Part shown: piece after piece, positions 7,431-17,615 of the stretch
How the letters are laid out: each line of letters opens with the position of its first letter
How positions within the stretch are numbered: the first letter of the stretch is position 1
Assembly (NCBI GenBank): GCA_016937795.1
Contig: JAFGVV010000045.1
Span: 1-64,000, forward strand
Source of the DNA: Paludibacteraceae bacterium
Lineage (GTDB): Bacteria > Bacteroidota > Bacteroidia > Bacteroidales > Paludibacteraceae
Reading direction: 5' to 3'
Length of the DNA stretch: 64,000 nt
The notes under the pieces: generated by a model
Told to the model about the DNA's origin: nothing
Seen by the model: the letters and a program-made list of their open reading frames with translations, nothing else
Database searches by the model: none
Made by a program: the position numbers and the translations under genes

Positions 7431-10304
7431 TTGCTTTACAGGGAAATTATGCCTCAAAAACTGATTAAAATGAAAATCTTTCGTCACATAGCTGTCATTG
7501 CTGCAATTGGTCTTTTCATTTCGGCCGGACTATTTGCAGGCGTTCCTTCGGGATATTATTATTTAGGCAAAAACAAAACTAAAGCAGAGCTTAAAACCAC
7601 GCTTTCCGAGATCTCAGGACCTTTGAGAGTACTGTATTATGGCTCGGGGCCGGGCTTTACCTGGGAAGGCTTTTTCAGTACCGACCGTAATACCGACAGC
7701 ACTATAATTGATATGTATTCAACGCAAGTGCGACATTTCAATGGATTTGGATCTGTTGACGGAATGCACATTGAGCATTCGCTACCCAAGAGCTGGTGGG
7801 GTGCTCACGAAAACGATGCATACAAGGATTTATACCATCTTTATCCTGCTGATGGCGCTACCAATTCGCTTAAGAATAATCTGCCACTCGGCGAGGTAGC
7901 AGGTGTGCCTTCGTTTGACAACGGAGTCACAAAAATCGGGAAAAACGGATTTGGAAACATTTATACCGAAAGTTGTTTTGAGCCTGCCGATGAATACAAA
8001 GGCGATTTTGCACGTTCGTACTTTTACATTTCCACCATTTATCAGGATTTTGAGAACCTGTGGAATTCGCCCATGATGCAAAACAATACTTATCCTGTAT
8101 GGACATCCTGGGCAAAAGATTTGTTGCTGAAATGGCACCGACAGGATCCGGTAAGCGCTAAGGAACTGGCGCGTATCGAGGCTGTTTACAATATTCAGGG
8201 TAATCGTAACCCGTTTATCGACTATCCTGAGCTTGCAGAATATATATGGGGAGCCGACACCACGAAAGTTTTTCCTTTCCCCGACGAAACAGAAGCTTTT
8301 CTGCTGCATCCCCGCAGAGGCGAAAGCATAAACTTTGGGGTTGTTCTGCAGACAGGAAGCCGCACACATCAGCTACAACTGAATGGTGTAAACATATCTT
8401 CCGACATAGTACTTTCATTTAAAAATAATGTGCCGGGACTTTCGCTAACCAAAACAAACTATACTTTAGCCGAAGTAATTACGGGAACAAACGCATCAAT
8501 TATATTTAACCCACAATCATCAGGCTATCTGCGCGATACTTTACTAATATCGGGTGGCGGACTTACCGAAACAATAGAAATTCCACTAAAAGCTTTTGCT
8601 TCGGAGGAGTTTCTGGCACTCGAACCTACCGATGTAACTTCAGCCGGTGCACAGCTACAATGGATTTCCGACCCCGAAGCTACTGGCTACAATATTGAAA
8701 TTTATGAAGGCGACAAACAGGCCGGCGACCTGATAATTTCGGCTTATGTGGAAGGAAGCAGCTGGAACAAAGCGATTGCCCTTTACAATGGCACCGGGCA
8801 AACTGTTGATTTATCGAAATATTACCTGCGGAAACAATCGAACGGTGATGGTTACTTTGGATCTACCCTCCGACTAAGCGGGGATTTACACGACAAATCC
8901 ACTTATCTTATAGTGCACAAAAGCGCCACTCTTGCGGAGCTCACTAACAACGCCACTTTGCTTACCGATACACTATTGCAGTTTAATGGTAACGATGCCA
9001 TAGAACTTGTGCGGGCTGGCGTCACCATCGACATGGTGGGCGAAGCCAATGCGGGCGCCGACATTTATTGGGGACAGGACATTTCATTACAACGAAAATC
9101 ATCGGTTACGCATCCACATTCTGTTTACAGACCATCAGAGTGGAATTCATATCCTATTGACATTATGCAATTTGTAAATACACACGAAATGAATTTACAA
9201 GAAACTGATCCTCAAACACATGAACAAAAAACACTCGGACAGGCTTCAGGCTATCATGTAGAAGGATTGAAACCAGCATCTTCTTATACTTACAGTGTGG
9301 AAGCTATTCGACCTGATGGAAATGTAAAAGCCAAAAACACTGTACAGATTCACACAGCCGATCCCGAAATTCCGCTTATCATGGAAGCCTACAACATTAC
9401 ACACAATGGCTTTACTGCCAGTTGGGAAGAAAATCTGTACTCCGATCACTATCTGCTTGATGTATTCAGGCTTAGTGGCAGTGGCAACACCGTCATTAAC
9501 GAAAGCTTCGACAATGTGGAAAGCAATGGGAAACCATTACCCGAAGGTTGGACAGGTACGGCGAGCGGAAATTACACATCCACTACAAGCTCAGGCATTG
9601 CAATTCCGTCGGTAGGCCTAAAGAATAATGACGAATGGCTGCAAACGGCTGTCTACCCTCAACCGGTCACAAAACTGTCGTTTATGTATCGATATCCTTC
9701 GAGCGGAACAGGCTCTTACTTTATACTGGAAGCGCATAATAAAAACATCTGGAATGTATTGGACACAATTGCTTATGTAAACACTTCGAAGAATAATCCG
9801 GAATACAATTTTACGTCCGAACAGAATTATCGTTCGTTCCGCATAAGCTACAAAAAAAGCTCAGGCAATCTGGCCATCGACGATGTAATGGTTCAATACG
9901 GAAGTTACGATACTGTTTTTGTGCTTAAAAATAAAATAGTATCATCCTACGCATACGAAGTAAACGAACTCAACGAAAACACCGACTATCTGTTTAGGGT
10001 GAGAGGAGTGCAAAGCGGTATCAATTCGGATTATTCTGATATAATGGCTGTGACTACAGTTGTAAATACAGCCACTAAAGCAGAAAACAGTCGGACCATT
10101 AAATACTCCATTCAGAACGGAATGCTGAACATCAATGGATTATCAGGAACAGAAACCATACGCATTTATAACACAACAGGTGCTTGTATAAACAATCGAA
10201 AAACAACACAGCACACCGAGGAGTTTTATTTACCTGCAAACGGCATTTATCTTTTACAAATCAGAACTGATAAAGGCTATCTGAGCTTTAAAGTCATAAG
10301 ATAA
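7431..10304 (+). CDS. Secreted endonuclease I family protein with lamin-tail and FN3-like regions and T9SS C-terminal sorting domain
   Basis: MHIEHSLPKSWWG...DLYHLYPADGATNSLKNNLPLGE endonuclease I motif; KAIALYNGTGQTVDLSKYYLRK lamin-tail-like; C-term IRIYNTTGACIN...GIYLLQI. Likely start at the MKIFRH signal peptide. Confidence 0.88.
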   Translation: MLYREIMPQKLIKMKIFRHIAVIAAIGLFISAGLFAGVPSGYYYLGKNKTKAELKTTLSEISGPLRVLYYGSGPGFTWEGFFSTDRNTDSTIIDMYSTQVRHFNGFGSVDGMHIEHSLPKSWWGAHENDAYKDLYHLYPADGATNSLKNNLPLGEVAGVPSFDNGVTKIGKNGFGNIYTESCFEPADEYKGDFARSYFYISTIYQDFENLWNSPMMQNNTYPVWTSWAKDLLLKWHRQDPVSAKELARIEAVYNIQGNRNPFIDYPELAEYIWGADTTKVFPFPDETEAFLLHPRRGESINFGVVLQTGSRTHQLQLNGVNISSDIVLSFKNNVPGLSLTKTNYTLAEVITGTNASIIFNPQSSGYLRDTLLISGGGLTETIEIPLKAFASEEFLALEPTDVTSAGAQLQWISDPEATGYNIEIYEGDKQAGDLIISAYVEGSSWNKAIALYNGTGQTVDLSKYYLRKQSNGDGYFGSTLRLSGDLHDKSTYLIVHKSATLAELTNNATLLTDTLLQFNGNDAIELVRAGVTIDMVGEANAGADIYWGQDISLQRKSSVTHPHSVYRPSEWNSYPIDIMQFVNTHEMNLQETDPQTHEQKTLGQASGYHVEGLKPASSYTYSVEAIRPDGNVKAKNTVQIHTADPEIPLIMEAYNITHNGFTASWEENLYSDHYLLDVFRLSGSGNTVINESFDNVESNGKPLPEGWTGTASGNYTSTTSSGIAIPSVGLKNNDEWLQTAVYPQPVTKLSFMYRYPSSGTGSYFILEAHNKNIWNVLDTIAYVNTSKNNPEYNFTSEQNYRSFRISYKKSSGNLAIDDVMVQYGSYDTVFVLKNKIVSSYAYEVNELNENTDYLFRVRGVQSGINSDYSDIMAVTTVVNTATKAENSRTIKYSIQNGMLNINGLSGTETIRIYNTTGACINNRKTTQHTEEFYLPANGIYLLQIRTDKGYLSFKVIR

Positions 10305-10350
10305 AACAAACTAATTAAACCAACAAAAAAAACAAAGTTATCAATTACAG

Positions 10351-12582
10351 ATGAAGCGTTCTCTTATTCTTGCTATCTTCAGCACATTGAGTTTAGTTCT
10401 GGTTTCGCAGGGAACACATGAAGATTACAAACGGGCATTTTCGCTTAATGAAAAATTCAGAGACAAGGTATTTTACTCAGGCATCAGTCCGCATTGGATA
10501 GGCAAAAGCAACACATTCTGGTATATCTCAAATACCCCTGAAGGCCGTATTTACACTTTGGTGGATGTCAATAAAAAAACGAAAAAAACACTTTTCGACC
10601 ATCAAAAGCTTGCATCGGCGCTTACAGAAGTTACGGGCAAGAAAGTGGATGCTACTAAACTGGACATTAAGAATATCAACGCAGAAATGAGTGATATCCT
10701 TTTGTTTGAATATGACAACAGACTCTTGTCATTCGAACATAAAACCTCAATATTAAAGAAAGCCGGACAAAAAGCTAAACAAAAACTAAAACCTTATTGG
10801 GGTACAGTGAACGAAGAGAAGAAAAGTTACCCGTTAGCGTCTCCCAACAAGGCCTGCGTTGCTTATGTAAAAGATAATAATGTAATGCTGAAAAGTTTCA
10901 TAACAAATGAAGAAATACAGCTTACAACCGACGGAAAACCCGATAACTACTATTCAGTGCATATGTGGTGGTCGCCCGATTCCAGAAAACTGGCGGTTAT
11001 GAAGATTGTGCCAGCCGAAATACGTAAATTATATATGATTGAATCATCGCCGGCTGACCAGTTGCAACCCAAACTGCTCACCCGGGATTACCGTAAACCA
11101 GGCGATCAGCTTCCACAAAGAACACCTGTGGTCATTGACATTGCTACAAAAAAAGCACTGATAGCCAACGACAGCCTGTTCAAAAATCAGTATTCTTTGT
11201 ATGGTTTCGATTGGAGTAACGACAGTAAAACAGTACTCTTTGAATTCAATCAGCGCGGACATCAAGTCATTCGTGTACTCGAAATGTCGGCCGAAAGCGG
11301 CAATGTGCGCACTGTAATTGAGGAAAGTTCAAATACTTTTGTAAACTATAACCGTCTTTTAAACTATAAACTAAAAAACGGGACAGAAATCATTTGGATG
11401 AGCGAACGCGACAACTACAACCATTTGTACATGTACGACCGTACTTCAGGGAAAGTTAAGAATCAGATTACCAAAGGACAATGGTATGTGCGTGAAGTAA
11501 TCAATATTGACGAAAAGAACCGTGAGATCATCTTTTCGGCCAACGGAATGGTCGCCAACGAAGATCCTTATCTCATACGCTACTACCGCATTGGATTCAA
11601 TGGCAAGGGCCTCACCTGCCTCACTCCCGCCACCGGAACGCACCAGGCCTGGTTTTCGGACGATAAAAAACTGTTAGTAGATGTATATTCAATGGTTGAT
11701 AAAGCTCCTGTAGCTGTGGTTCGCGATGCTCGGAACGGCAAAATGGTGATGACACTCGAAAAAGCTGACATCAGCGCACTTGAGAAAGCCGGATGGAGAG
11801 CACCCGAAAGTTTTTCAGCTAAGGGGCGCGATGGAGAGACTGATATATGGGGAATAATTCATCGCCCTACTAATTTCGACCCTACAAAAAAATATCCTGT
11901 CATCGAATATATTTATGCCGGACCCGGAAGTCACTATGTACCCAAAAACTTTATTTCTTTCAACAATAATCTCTCAGCTATTGCCGAACTCGGCTTTATA
12001 GTAATTCAGATCGATGGCATGGGCACTTCGTTTCGCTCCAAATCATTCGAAGATGTGATACACAAAAACTTGAAAGATGCCGGTTTTGCCGATCGCATTC
12101 TATGGACAAAAGCTGCTGCTGCAAAATATCCGTATATGGATATCGACAAAGTGGGGATTTTTGGTTCTTCGGCAGGCGGACAGGCTGCCATGTGGGCAGT
12201 ATTGTTTCATCCTGAACATTATAAAGCGGCTTACAGCGCCTGTGGCTGCCACGACAACCGCATGGATAAAATTTGGTGGAACGAGCAATGGATGGGTTAT
12301 CCCGTAGGACCTGAATATGCAGCCTGCTCGAATGTGGACAATGCACATCTGCTTACACGCCCGCTTATGCTGGTGGTAGGCGAACTCGACGACAATGTGG
12401 ATCCTGCCTCTACATACCAGGTGGCAAACGCATTGATTAAATCAAAAATAGATTTTGAGCTAGTGACTTTACCCGGTGTGGGACATACAATGGGAGGAGC
12501 CTATGGCGAACACAAACGTTTCGACTTTTTTGTAAAGCATTTGATGCAAAAAAACCCGCCTGCCTGGACATTGGTCCGGTAG
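10351..12582 (+). CDS. S9 family peptidase (dipeptidyl peptidase IV-like)
   Basis: DPP IV N-terminal beta-propeller; catalytic GIFGSSAGGQAAMW, GELDDNVDP, GVGHTMGG. Confidence 0.93.
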   Translation: MKRSLILAIFSTLSLVLVSQGTHEDYKRAFSLNEKFRDKVFYSGISPHWIGKSNTFWYISNTPEGRIYTLVDVNKKTKKTLFDHQKLASALTEVTGKKVDATKLDIKNINAEMSDILLFEYDNRLLSFEHKTSILKKAGQKAKQKLKPYWGTVNEEKKSYPLASPNKACVAYVKDNNVMLKSFITNEEIQLTTDGKPDNYYSVHMWWSPDSRKLAVMKIVPAEIRKLYMIESSPADQLQPKLLTRDYRKPGDQLPQRTPVVIDIATKKALIANDSLFKNQYSLYGFDWSNDSKTVLFEFNQRGHQVIRVLEMSAESGNVRTVIEESSNTFVNYNRLLNYKLKNGTEIIWMSERDNYNHLYMYDRTSGKVKNQITKGQWYVREVINIDEKNREIIFSANGMVANEDPYLIRYYRIGFNGKGLTCLTPATGTHQAWFSDDKKLLVDVYSMVDKAPVAVVRDARNGKMVMTLEKADISALEKAGWRAPESFSAKGRDGETDIWGIIHRPTNFDPTKKYPVIEYIYAGPGSHYVPKNFISFNNNLSAIAELGFIVIQIDGMGTSFRSKSFEDVIHKNLKDAGFADRILWTKAAAAKYPYMDIDKVGIFGSSAGGQAAMWAVLFHPEHYKAAYSACGCHDNRMDKIWWNEQWMGYPVGPEYAACSNVDNAHLLTRPLMLVVGELDDNVDPASTYQVANALIKSKIDFELVTLPGVGHTMGGAYGEHKRFDFFVKHLMQKNPPAWTLVR

Positions 12583-12610
12583 CAGGGGGTTAAAATGTTT
12601 TTTTTGAAGA

Positions 12611-12958
12611 TTAACGCTGACTCAAAGTAATGTTAAGCGATTTCAATTTTTTGGTATCCACTTCGATTACCTTCTCCTGATAAGAAATAAGACTTACTTT
12701 GATTTCGCATTTTCCATCACAAATATTAGTGAGTGTAAAGTTTCCATCGAGGTCGCTGTACACTTTCTGACCATTTACAGTGATCACAGCACCGGCAAGA
12801 CTTTCACTGGTTTGCTTGTCGACTACCATTCCGCTTAGCGACTTGGTAGCTACAGTGGCTACGGCTGTGTTTGCTTCGGGTGATACTTTTGATTTAGCCG
12901 ACACATTTACTGCGAAAAGAAAGCTAACTGCCAATACGATAAATAAAGTACGATTCAT
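12611..12958 (-). CDS. Small secreted carboxypeptidase-regulatory-like domain protein
   Basis: MNRTLFIVLAVSFLFAVNVSA signal peptide; LSGMVVDKQTSESLAGAVITVNGQKVYSDLDGNFTL; internal start preferred over the ORF start at 13030. Confidence 0.75.
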   Translation of the reverse strand: MNRTLFIVLAVSFLFAVNVSAKSKVSPEANTAVATVATKSLSGMVVDKQTSESLAGAVITVNGQKVYSDLDGNFTLTNICDGKCEIKVSLISYQEKVIEVDTKKLKSLNITLSQR

Positions 12959-13192
12959 CTTTGTATGTTTTATAATTTTTTTGTTCTGATATTCACACTG
13001 CAAAGTAACACAGTGTGTATTACAGAGCAATTACAAAACACCTACAATCGTATTAATTTGCTGTAACAGCCACATGAAAAAAGAAAACTTTACAAATATA
13101 AGAAGCCAAAAAAAGAACTTAAGTAACAGAAATAATATAATGTCGCATTTTAAAGAAATCTCAAACACCATAAATAAACTATATACTTCCTA

Positions 13193-13591
13193 TTACTTAC
13201 GTGAATAGGATGCATCCACGACGTTATCGCGTTGTCCATCGTAAATGGTGTACTGCAAACTAATATTATGCAGATCGATCACCGTAGCACTGAATTTTTT
13301 CAGGTTCATTCCCGTCAGGCTTTGTTCGGCGAGTATAAGTTTACCGTCGTTGTTTTTCACCACAATAAATTCGTTATCGCCGGCCTGAAAGAAGTTGGTA
13401 ATCACATATAGTGTGCTGTCAGATTGTTTTCTGTAAATATCCAACAAATAAGAATTACGGGTAATAGTTGAGTTGTTTATATCCTCACAACGCCATACAC
13501 CTGCAATACTTTTGTGAACAACAGGACCACTACTTTCGCACGAAGACAAAAGCAATAGCAGAACTGGATATAATAATTTATATTTAAACAT
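13193..13591 (-). CDS. Small lipoprotein, unknown function
   Basis: Lipobox-like LLLLLSSCESS; intact 132-aa ORF. Confidence 0.65.
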   Translation of the reverse strand: MFKYKLLYPVLLLLLSSCESSGPVVHKSIAGVWRCEDINNSTITRNSYLLDIYRKQSDSTLYVITNFFQAGDNEFIVVKNNDGKLILAEQSLTGMNLKKFSATVIDLHNISLQYTIYDGQRDNVVDASYSRK

Positions 13592-13636
13592 TTTAGCGTT
13601 GGATATTTTTTACTTTTAAATTATTGCCCGGCATGG

Positions 13637-14815
13637 TTAATTGGTCTTTTCACCATCTTTATACATTGTTTTCTCAACGAGTTTACCATCTTCGTCCCAT
13701 CCCTTTGCCTGACCATGACGCAAACCATTTACATATTGAATTTCGGTCATAATTTTTCCACTTTTGTAATAGGTAAGCCATTTACCCGTACGTCGGTTGT
13801 TTTGATAAATGCCCTTGTTTTGCAACTCACCCGTTTCGTAATAAAAGAACCATTCACCGATAGCTTCAGCATTTACATAGTTACCTTTTTGACGAAGATT
13901 TCCATTCTGATAATAGCTTTTCCATTCACCGCTGTATTGTTCGTCGATATAATTGCCTGTGGCATATAATTCGCCTGTAGGATAAAAGGCTTTCCACAAG
14001 CCATGGCGCTTATTATTCAGATAAAAGCCTTTTTCTTTGACCATTTTAGTACTATCGTGATACTCTACAAACTCTCCGGAAATAAAGTTGTCCTCATAAT
14101 TACAACTTATGCGTACATTTCCCGAAGGGTAATAACCTGTGAGCGGACCGTTTAGTTTTCCGTTTATGTAATAGCAGGTTTTATTTACCGTACCATCTTC
14201 ATAGTCTTTGTAATAATCGGTAAAAAGTCCATCGTAAACACCGTTTTTCAGGGTGGATTTTTCACGGATTTTCCCCGTATCATAAAATACTTTTTGCGGG
14301 CCATTTACTTTTCCGTTTACAAACCAGCGCACGTATTGCAGTTGTCCGTTTTCGTGATAGGTCTTATGCTCGCCTGCTGGTTGTCCGTTGCGATACATAC
14401 TTTCCTCGTGTATCTGTCCGTTTTCGTGATAAGTGATTACTTTTCCGTCCACCATATCGTTAACGTAGCTCACTTCCTGTTGCAGTGCTCCCGATGGGGA
14501 ATAGTACTTCAGCGTTCCGTTGAGCAAGTCGTTTGTGTAGGGCATTTCCTGTTTCAGGGTGCCATCTTCGTAATAATCCTTCCACAAGCCGCTGAGTTTA
14601 TTGTTTACAAAATGGCCTTCCTGCCAAAGCACTTTGTCGGGGTAATAAATGCGGTAAAGTCCATCTTTCACTTCCTGCCCTGTGGAAGTATTTTTTACGG
14701 TATAAATTTCTTTTACAATTGTTTTGGCGTCGTCGTGCCAGGTTGTCACTGTTTTCTGTGCTGAAATTATGAACGAAAGCAGGAAGAATGGCAATGCGAG
14801 AATCAGTTTTTTCAT
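13637..14815 (-). CDS. MORN-repeat variant / YwqK-like repeat protein, secreted
   Basis: About 12 repeats of the form G.W..YY..G.L...G.Y.N....G; signal peptide. Confidence 0.9.
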   Translation of the reverse strand: MKKLILALPFFLLSFIISAQKTVTTWHDDAKTIVKEIYTVKNTSTGQEVKDGLYRIYYPDKVLWQEGHFVNNKLSGLWKDYYEDGTLKQEMPYTNDLLNGTLKYYSPSGALQQEVSYVNDMVDGKVITYHENGQIHEESMYRNGQPAGEHKTYHENGQLQYVRWFVNGKVNGPQKVFYDTGKIREKSTLKNGVYDGLFTDYYKDYEDGTVNKTCYYINGKLNGPLTGYYPSGNVRISCNYEDNFISGEFVEYHDSTKMVKEKGFYLNNKRHGLWKAFYPTGELYATGNYIDEQYSGEWKSYYQNGNLRQKGNYVNAEAIGEWFFYYETGELQNKGIYQNNRRTGKWLTYYKSGKIMTEIQYVNGLRHGQAKGWDEDGKLVEKTMYKDGEKTN

Positions 14816-14824
14816 TACACCCGT

Positions 14825-15622
14825 TTATTTTGCTTCCAAAAGTATTTGCGTTCCTTCCAGTGGCTGGCGGTGTCCGTAGTCCATAATAGCAGCAAGTGCA
14901 AATTTACCCGCACCTACATTTTTCGGCAACTGAAGTTTCAGCACGCGTGTCTGATCAGGATACACAGTCACTTTTACAGGATTAAACTTTTCCTCCTGAG
15001 CAGTTTGCATATTGGCCAGAGCCAAATGAACCGAAGCGTCAATAATATTGTCGCCGGTATTGTTGATACTCACTTCAAACGAACGGAAGAGATCACCTTT
15101 TTTGGTTACTTCTTTCAGATCGGCAAGACTGGCTTTGTAATTGCGGTTGGTTTTGGGCGATTGTTTGAAAAGAATTACAATGCGTGGAACAACCAAAACC
15201 CCTGATACCAGGTTTTTATCAGCTTCGAATGCAGTTTTTTCTTCTACAGGTTCCACAGTAATCATTCCCCAGCGTGCGCCATAACCTTCTTTTGGCACAG
15301 TAATAATGGCTTCGATAGTACCGCTCTGATTTGGATTCAGCTCGATGAGCGAAGGGTTGAGCGTAATCCATTGTGCGCACGAGCGCGGACTTTTGCCCAG
15401 TGGAACAGGTTTTTTATTGCCATTTTTATCTACGTCATAGTCTGATAGCTTCAGAAGATATTTCTGTGGGCGGGCCGAATGATTGATCAGATTGATTTTC
15501 TGGGTCTGAATTTCGCCGGGCTCAGCATTGAAACTCATTAAAACCGGAGATACCTCAAAATCCTGTGCGAAAGTTACTGCGCTGAAAATGAGCAGTACTA
15601 AAATACTTTTTAATCGAAACAT
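14825..15622 (-). CDS. Secreted protein with pilus-chaperone-like N-terminal Ig fold, unknown function
   Basis: Signal peptide; FEVSPVLMSFNAEPGEIQTQKINLINHSARPQKYLLKLSDY and LNPSLIELNPNQSGTIEAIITVP. Confidence 0.6.
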   Translation of the reverse strand: MFRLKSILVLLIFSAVTFAQDFEVSPVLMSFNAEPGEIQTQKINLINHSARPQKYLLKLSDYDVDKNGNKKPVPLGKSPRSCAQWITLNPSLIELNPNQSGTIEAIITVPKEGYGARWGMITVEPVEEKTAFEADKNLVSGVLVVPRIVILFKQSPKTNRNYKASLADLKEVTKKGDLFRSFEVSINNTGDNIIDASVHLALANMQTAQEEKFNPVKVTVYPDQTRVLKLQLPKNVGAGKFALAAIMDYGHRQPLEGTQILLEAK

Positions 15623-15789
15623 AGCGCTATACCAGATGTATTTATTGTGTGTAGTAAATTTTGTAGCAACAAAAATACAATTAAGATTCTATCTGACAGC
15701 CTTTGTGGGTCTAAAAAGTTGTTAATATGTTCTTTTTGGCAGATATTATTCAGGAAAGCAACGCATCATATCTGCAAATGTAACATTAG

Positions 15790-15848
15790 TGCAAGATAAA
15801 GGACTATTTGTACAAAGATAGGGCATTTATACAAGAATATCTTTGTTT
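15790..15848 (+). promoter_or_regulatory. Candidate regulated promoter/operator upstream of the ECF sigma gene
   Basis: TGCAAGA-N10-TTTGTACAAAGAT-N18-TATCTTTGTTT; contains TAnnTTTG -7 element; ACAAAGATA/TATCTTTGT perfect 9-bp inverted repeat; same architecture at 38296-38354. Confidence 0.65.
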
Positions 15849-15960
15849 GCGTATTTATATCATATCGGTTTATTTCCTGATAATGACATGGTTTGTAAGG
15901 ACTTTTATTCTCAACCCGCCTTCACTTTGTATTTTTATTTAATCCGGAACTTTTTAGCAA

Positions 15961-16506
15961 ATGCACACAGAAGACAACATACTGATATTAAGACTTATAA
16001 AAGAAGGGGATAGGCTGGCTTTCAGACATTTGTTTGAAACCTGGTTCACACCTCTTTGCAGGTTTATGCATCTTTATATTTCTGAAAAAACAGTGGTTGA
16101 AGAGTTGGCACTCGACCTTTTTATGCATATCTGGGAAAACCGACAGACCTTACAGATACAGGTTTCGCTTAAATCTTATTTGTTTCAGGCTGCACGAAAC
16201 AGATGTCTCAACGAGTTGCGAAAACAGAAAAATACGGTTTCGCTCGACGAAATTTCAGGCGAAATCATCGATGCAGGAGTGTATAGCCTTGAAGAAACCG
16301 AACTGCAAAATCTCATACAAGAAGCTGTACTTTCTTTGCCCGATAAGTGCCGCGAAGTGTTTGACCTCAGCAGAAACGAAAACCTCAGCAACAGGGAAAT
16401 TGCTGACAGAATGAATATTTCGGTAAAAACTGTTGAAGCGCAGATTACCAAAGCATTAAAGCGCATAAAAAACTTTCTGGGCGAGGCTTATCTTTATTTT
16501 TTCTAA
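15961..16506 (+). CDS. ECF-type RNA polymerase sigma-70 factor
   Basis: Region 2 and region 4 (LPDKCREVFDLSRNENLSNREIADRMNISVKTVEAQITKALKRIK). Confidence 0.95.
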   Translation: MHTEDNILILRLIKEGDRLAFRHLFETWFTPLCRFMHLYISEKTVVEELALDLFMHIWENRQTLQIQVSLKSYLFQAARNRCLNELRKQKNTVSLDEISGEIIDAGVYSLEETELQNLIQEAVLSLPDKCREVFDLSRNENLSNREIADRMNISVKTVEAQITKALKRIKNFLGEAYLYFF

Positions 16507-16541
16507 TCTTTTTTCATAGCGGCGTAAGGGTTGTTTCGCTT

Positions 16542-17594
16542 TTGTGTGTCATAGTAGCAGAACCACTTAAAAAAATGCCGGTTATGACAAAAAAACTTCC
16601 ATGGGATTTAATTGTATCCAAACTTCGCAATCAACTTTCGTCGAAAGATGAGGTTTTGTTCAACGAATGGCTTACAACCGACGACCATCGCCGGCTTTTT
16701 GAACAGCTCGAAATTGTATGGGAAAAAGTGCAACAAAAGGTGTCGGTGTACGAACCCGACCTCGAATATTACTGGAACGAGCTTTCGGCCCGCATCGACC
16801 AGGAAGTAGTGACATCTGAAAAACGATCAAAAACACTTACGAAATCCTTCATGTCAGGTCGTATGTGGCGTGCCGCAGCAGCACTTGCCATCGTGATTTC
16901 ATCCACTTTCTTTTTCGCCTATTATTTCGGAAAATACAACTCGGTAAATCCGCAGGAATATATTGCATATTCCACCCTCAATACCAAGTCGAAAGTGCTT
17001 CTCCCCGACAGCACTGAGGTGTGGCTACACAACAATTCATCCATCACTTATAAATTCAACGAAGACCTTGACCAGCGCGAAGTAAACCTGAGCGGCGAAG
17101 CTTTTTTTAAGGTAAAACACAGCAAAGAATACGCGTTTGTAGTGGGCACAAAAGGTGTGCAGGTGAAAGTACACGGAACGCAGTTCAACGTAAACTCATA
17201 TCCTGCAACCGACAATGTGCTGGTAAGTCTTTACGAAGGTTCAGTCTCGATGACGGCAAACGAAAACGATGTGTATTTGAAACCGGGTGAAGAAGGACTC
17301 TTTGATTCAAAAAACAAAAATATTTCGGTGGCAGAAGGTGATGTGGAATTTGCCAAAATATGGACAAGCGACAAAATCCGCTTCGAAAACAAAAATCTAC
17401 GTGAGGTATGTCGCTATTTGTCGAAATGGTATGGTGTGCAATTCGAAATTGATCCTCAAATCACCGATAATCAGTCCTATACATTTACCTTTCGCGGTCA
17501 GGATCTGGATGAAGTCGTGGGCATTATGGCCAAAATTCATTCGTTCGACTGCGTGATTGATGATGAAGCTAACATGGTAAGAATTCATAAATAA
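16542..17594 (+). CDS. FecR family anti-sigma factor
   Basis: One TM segment; LPDSTEVWLHNNSSITYKF...VNLSGEAFFKVKH...FVVGTKGVQVKVHGTQFNV; follows the sigma gene. Confidence 0.95.
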   Translation: MCVIVAEPLKKMPVMTKKLPWDLIVSKLRNQLSSKDEVLFNEWLTTDDHRRLFEQLEIVWEKVQQKVSVYEPDLEYYWNELSARIDQEVVTSEKRSKTLTKSFMSGRMWRAAAALAIVISSTFFFAYYFGKYNSVNPQEYIAYSTLNTKSKVLLPDSTEVWLHNNSSITYKFNEDLDQREVNLSGEAFFKVKHSKEYAFVVGTKGVQVKVHGTQFNVNSYPATDNVLVSLYEGSVSMTANENDVYLKPGEEGLFDSKNKNISVAEGDVEFAKIWTSDKIRFENKNLREVCRYLSKWYGVQFEIDPQITDNQSYTFTFRGQDLDEVVGIMAKIHSFDCVIDDEANMVRIHK

Positions 17595-17615
17595 CATACT
17601 GCCTATGAAGTAAAT

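Noticed and set aside
13637-14815. Possible toxin-antitoxin antitoxin (YwqK family label)
   Set aside because: It is a secreted MORN-repeat protein; no toxin gene adjacent, so a TA function is not supported.
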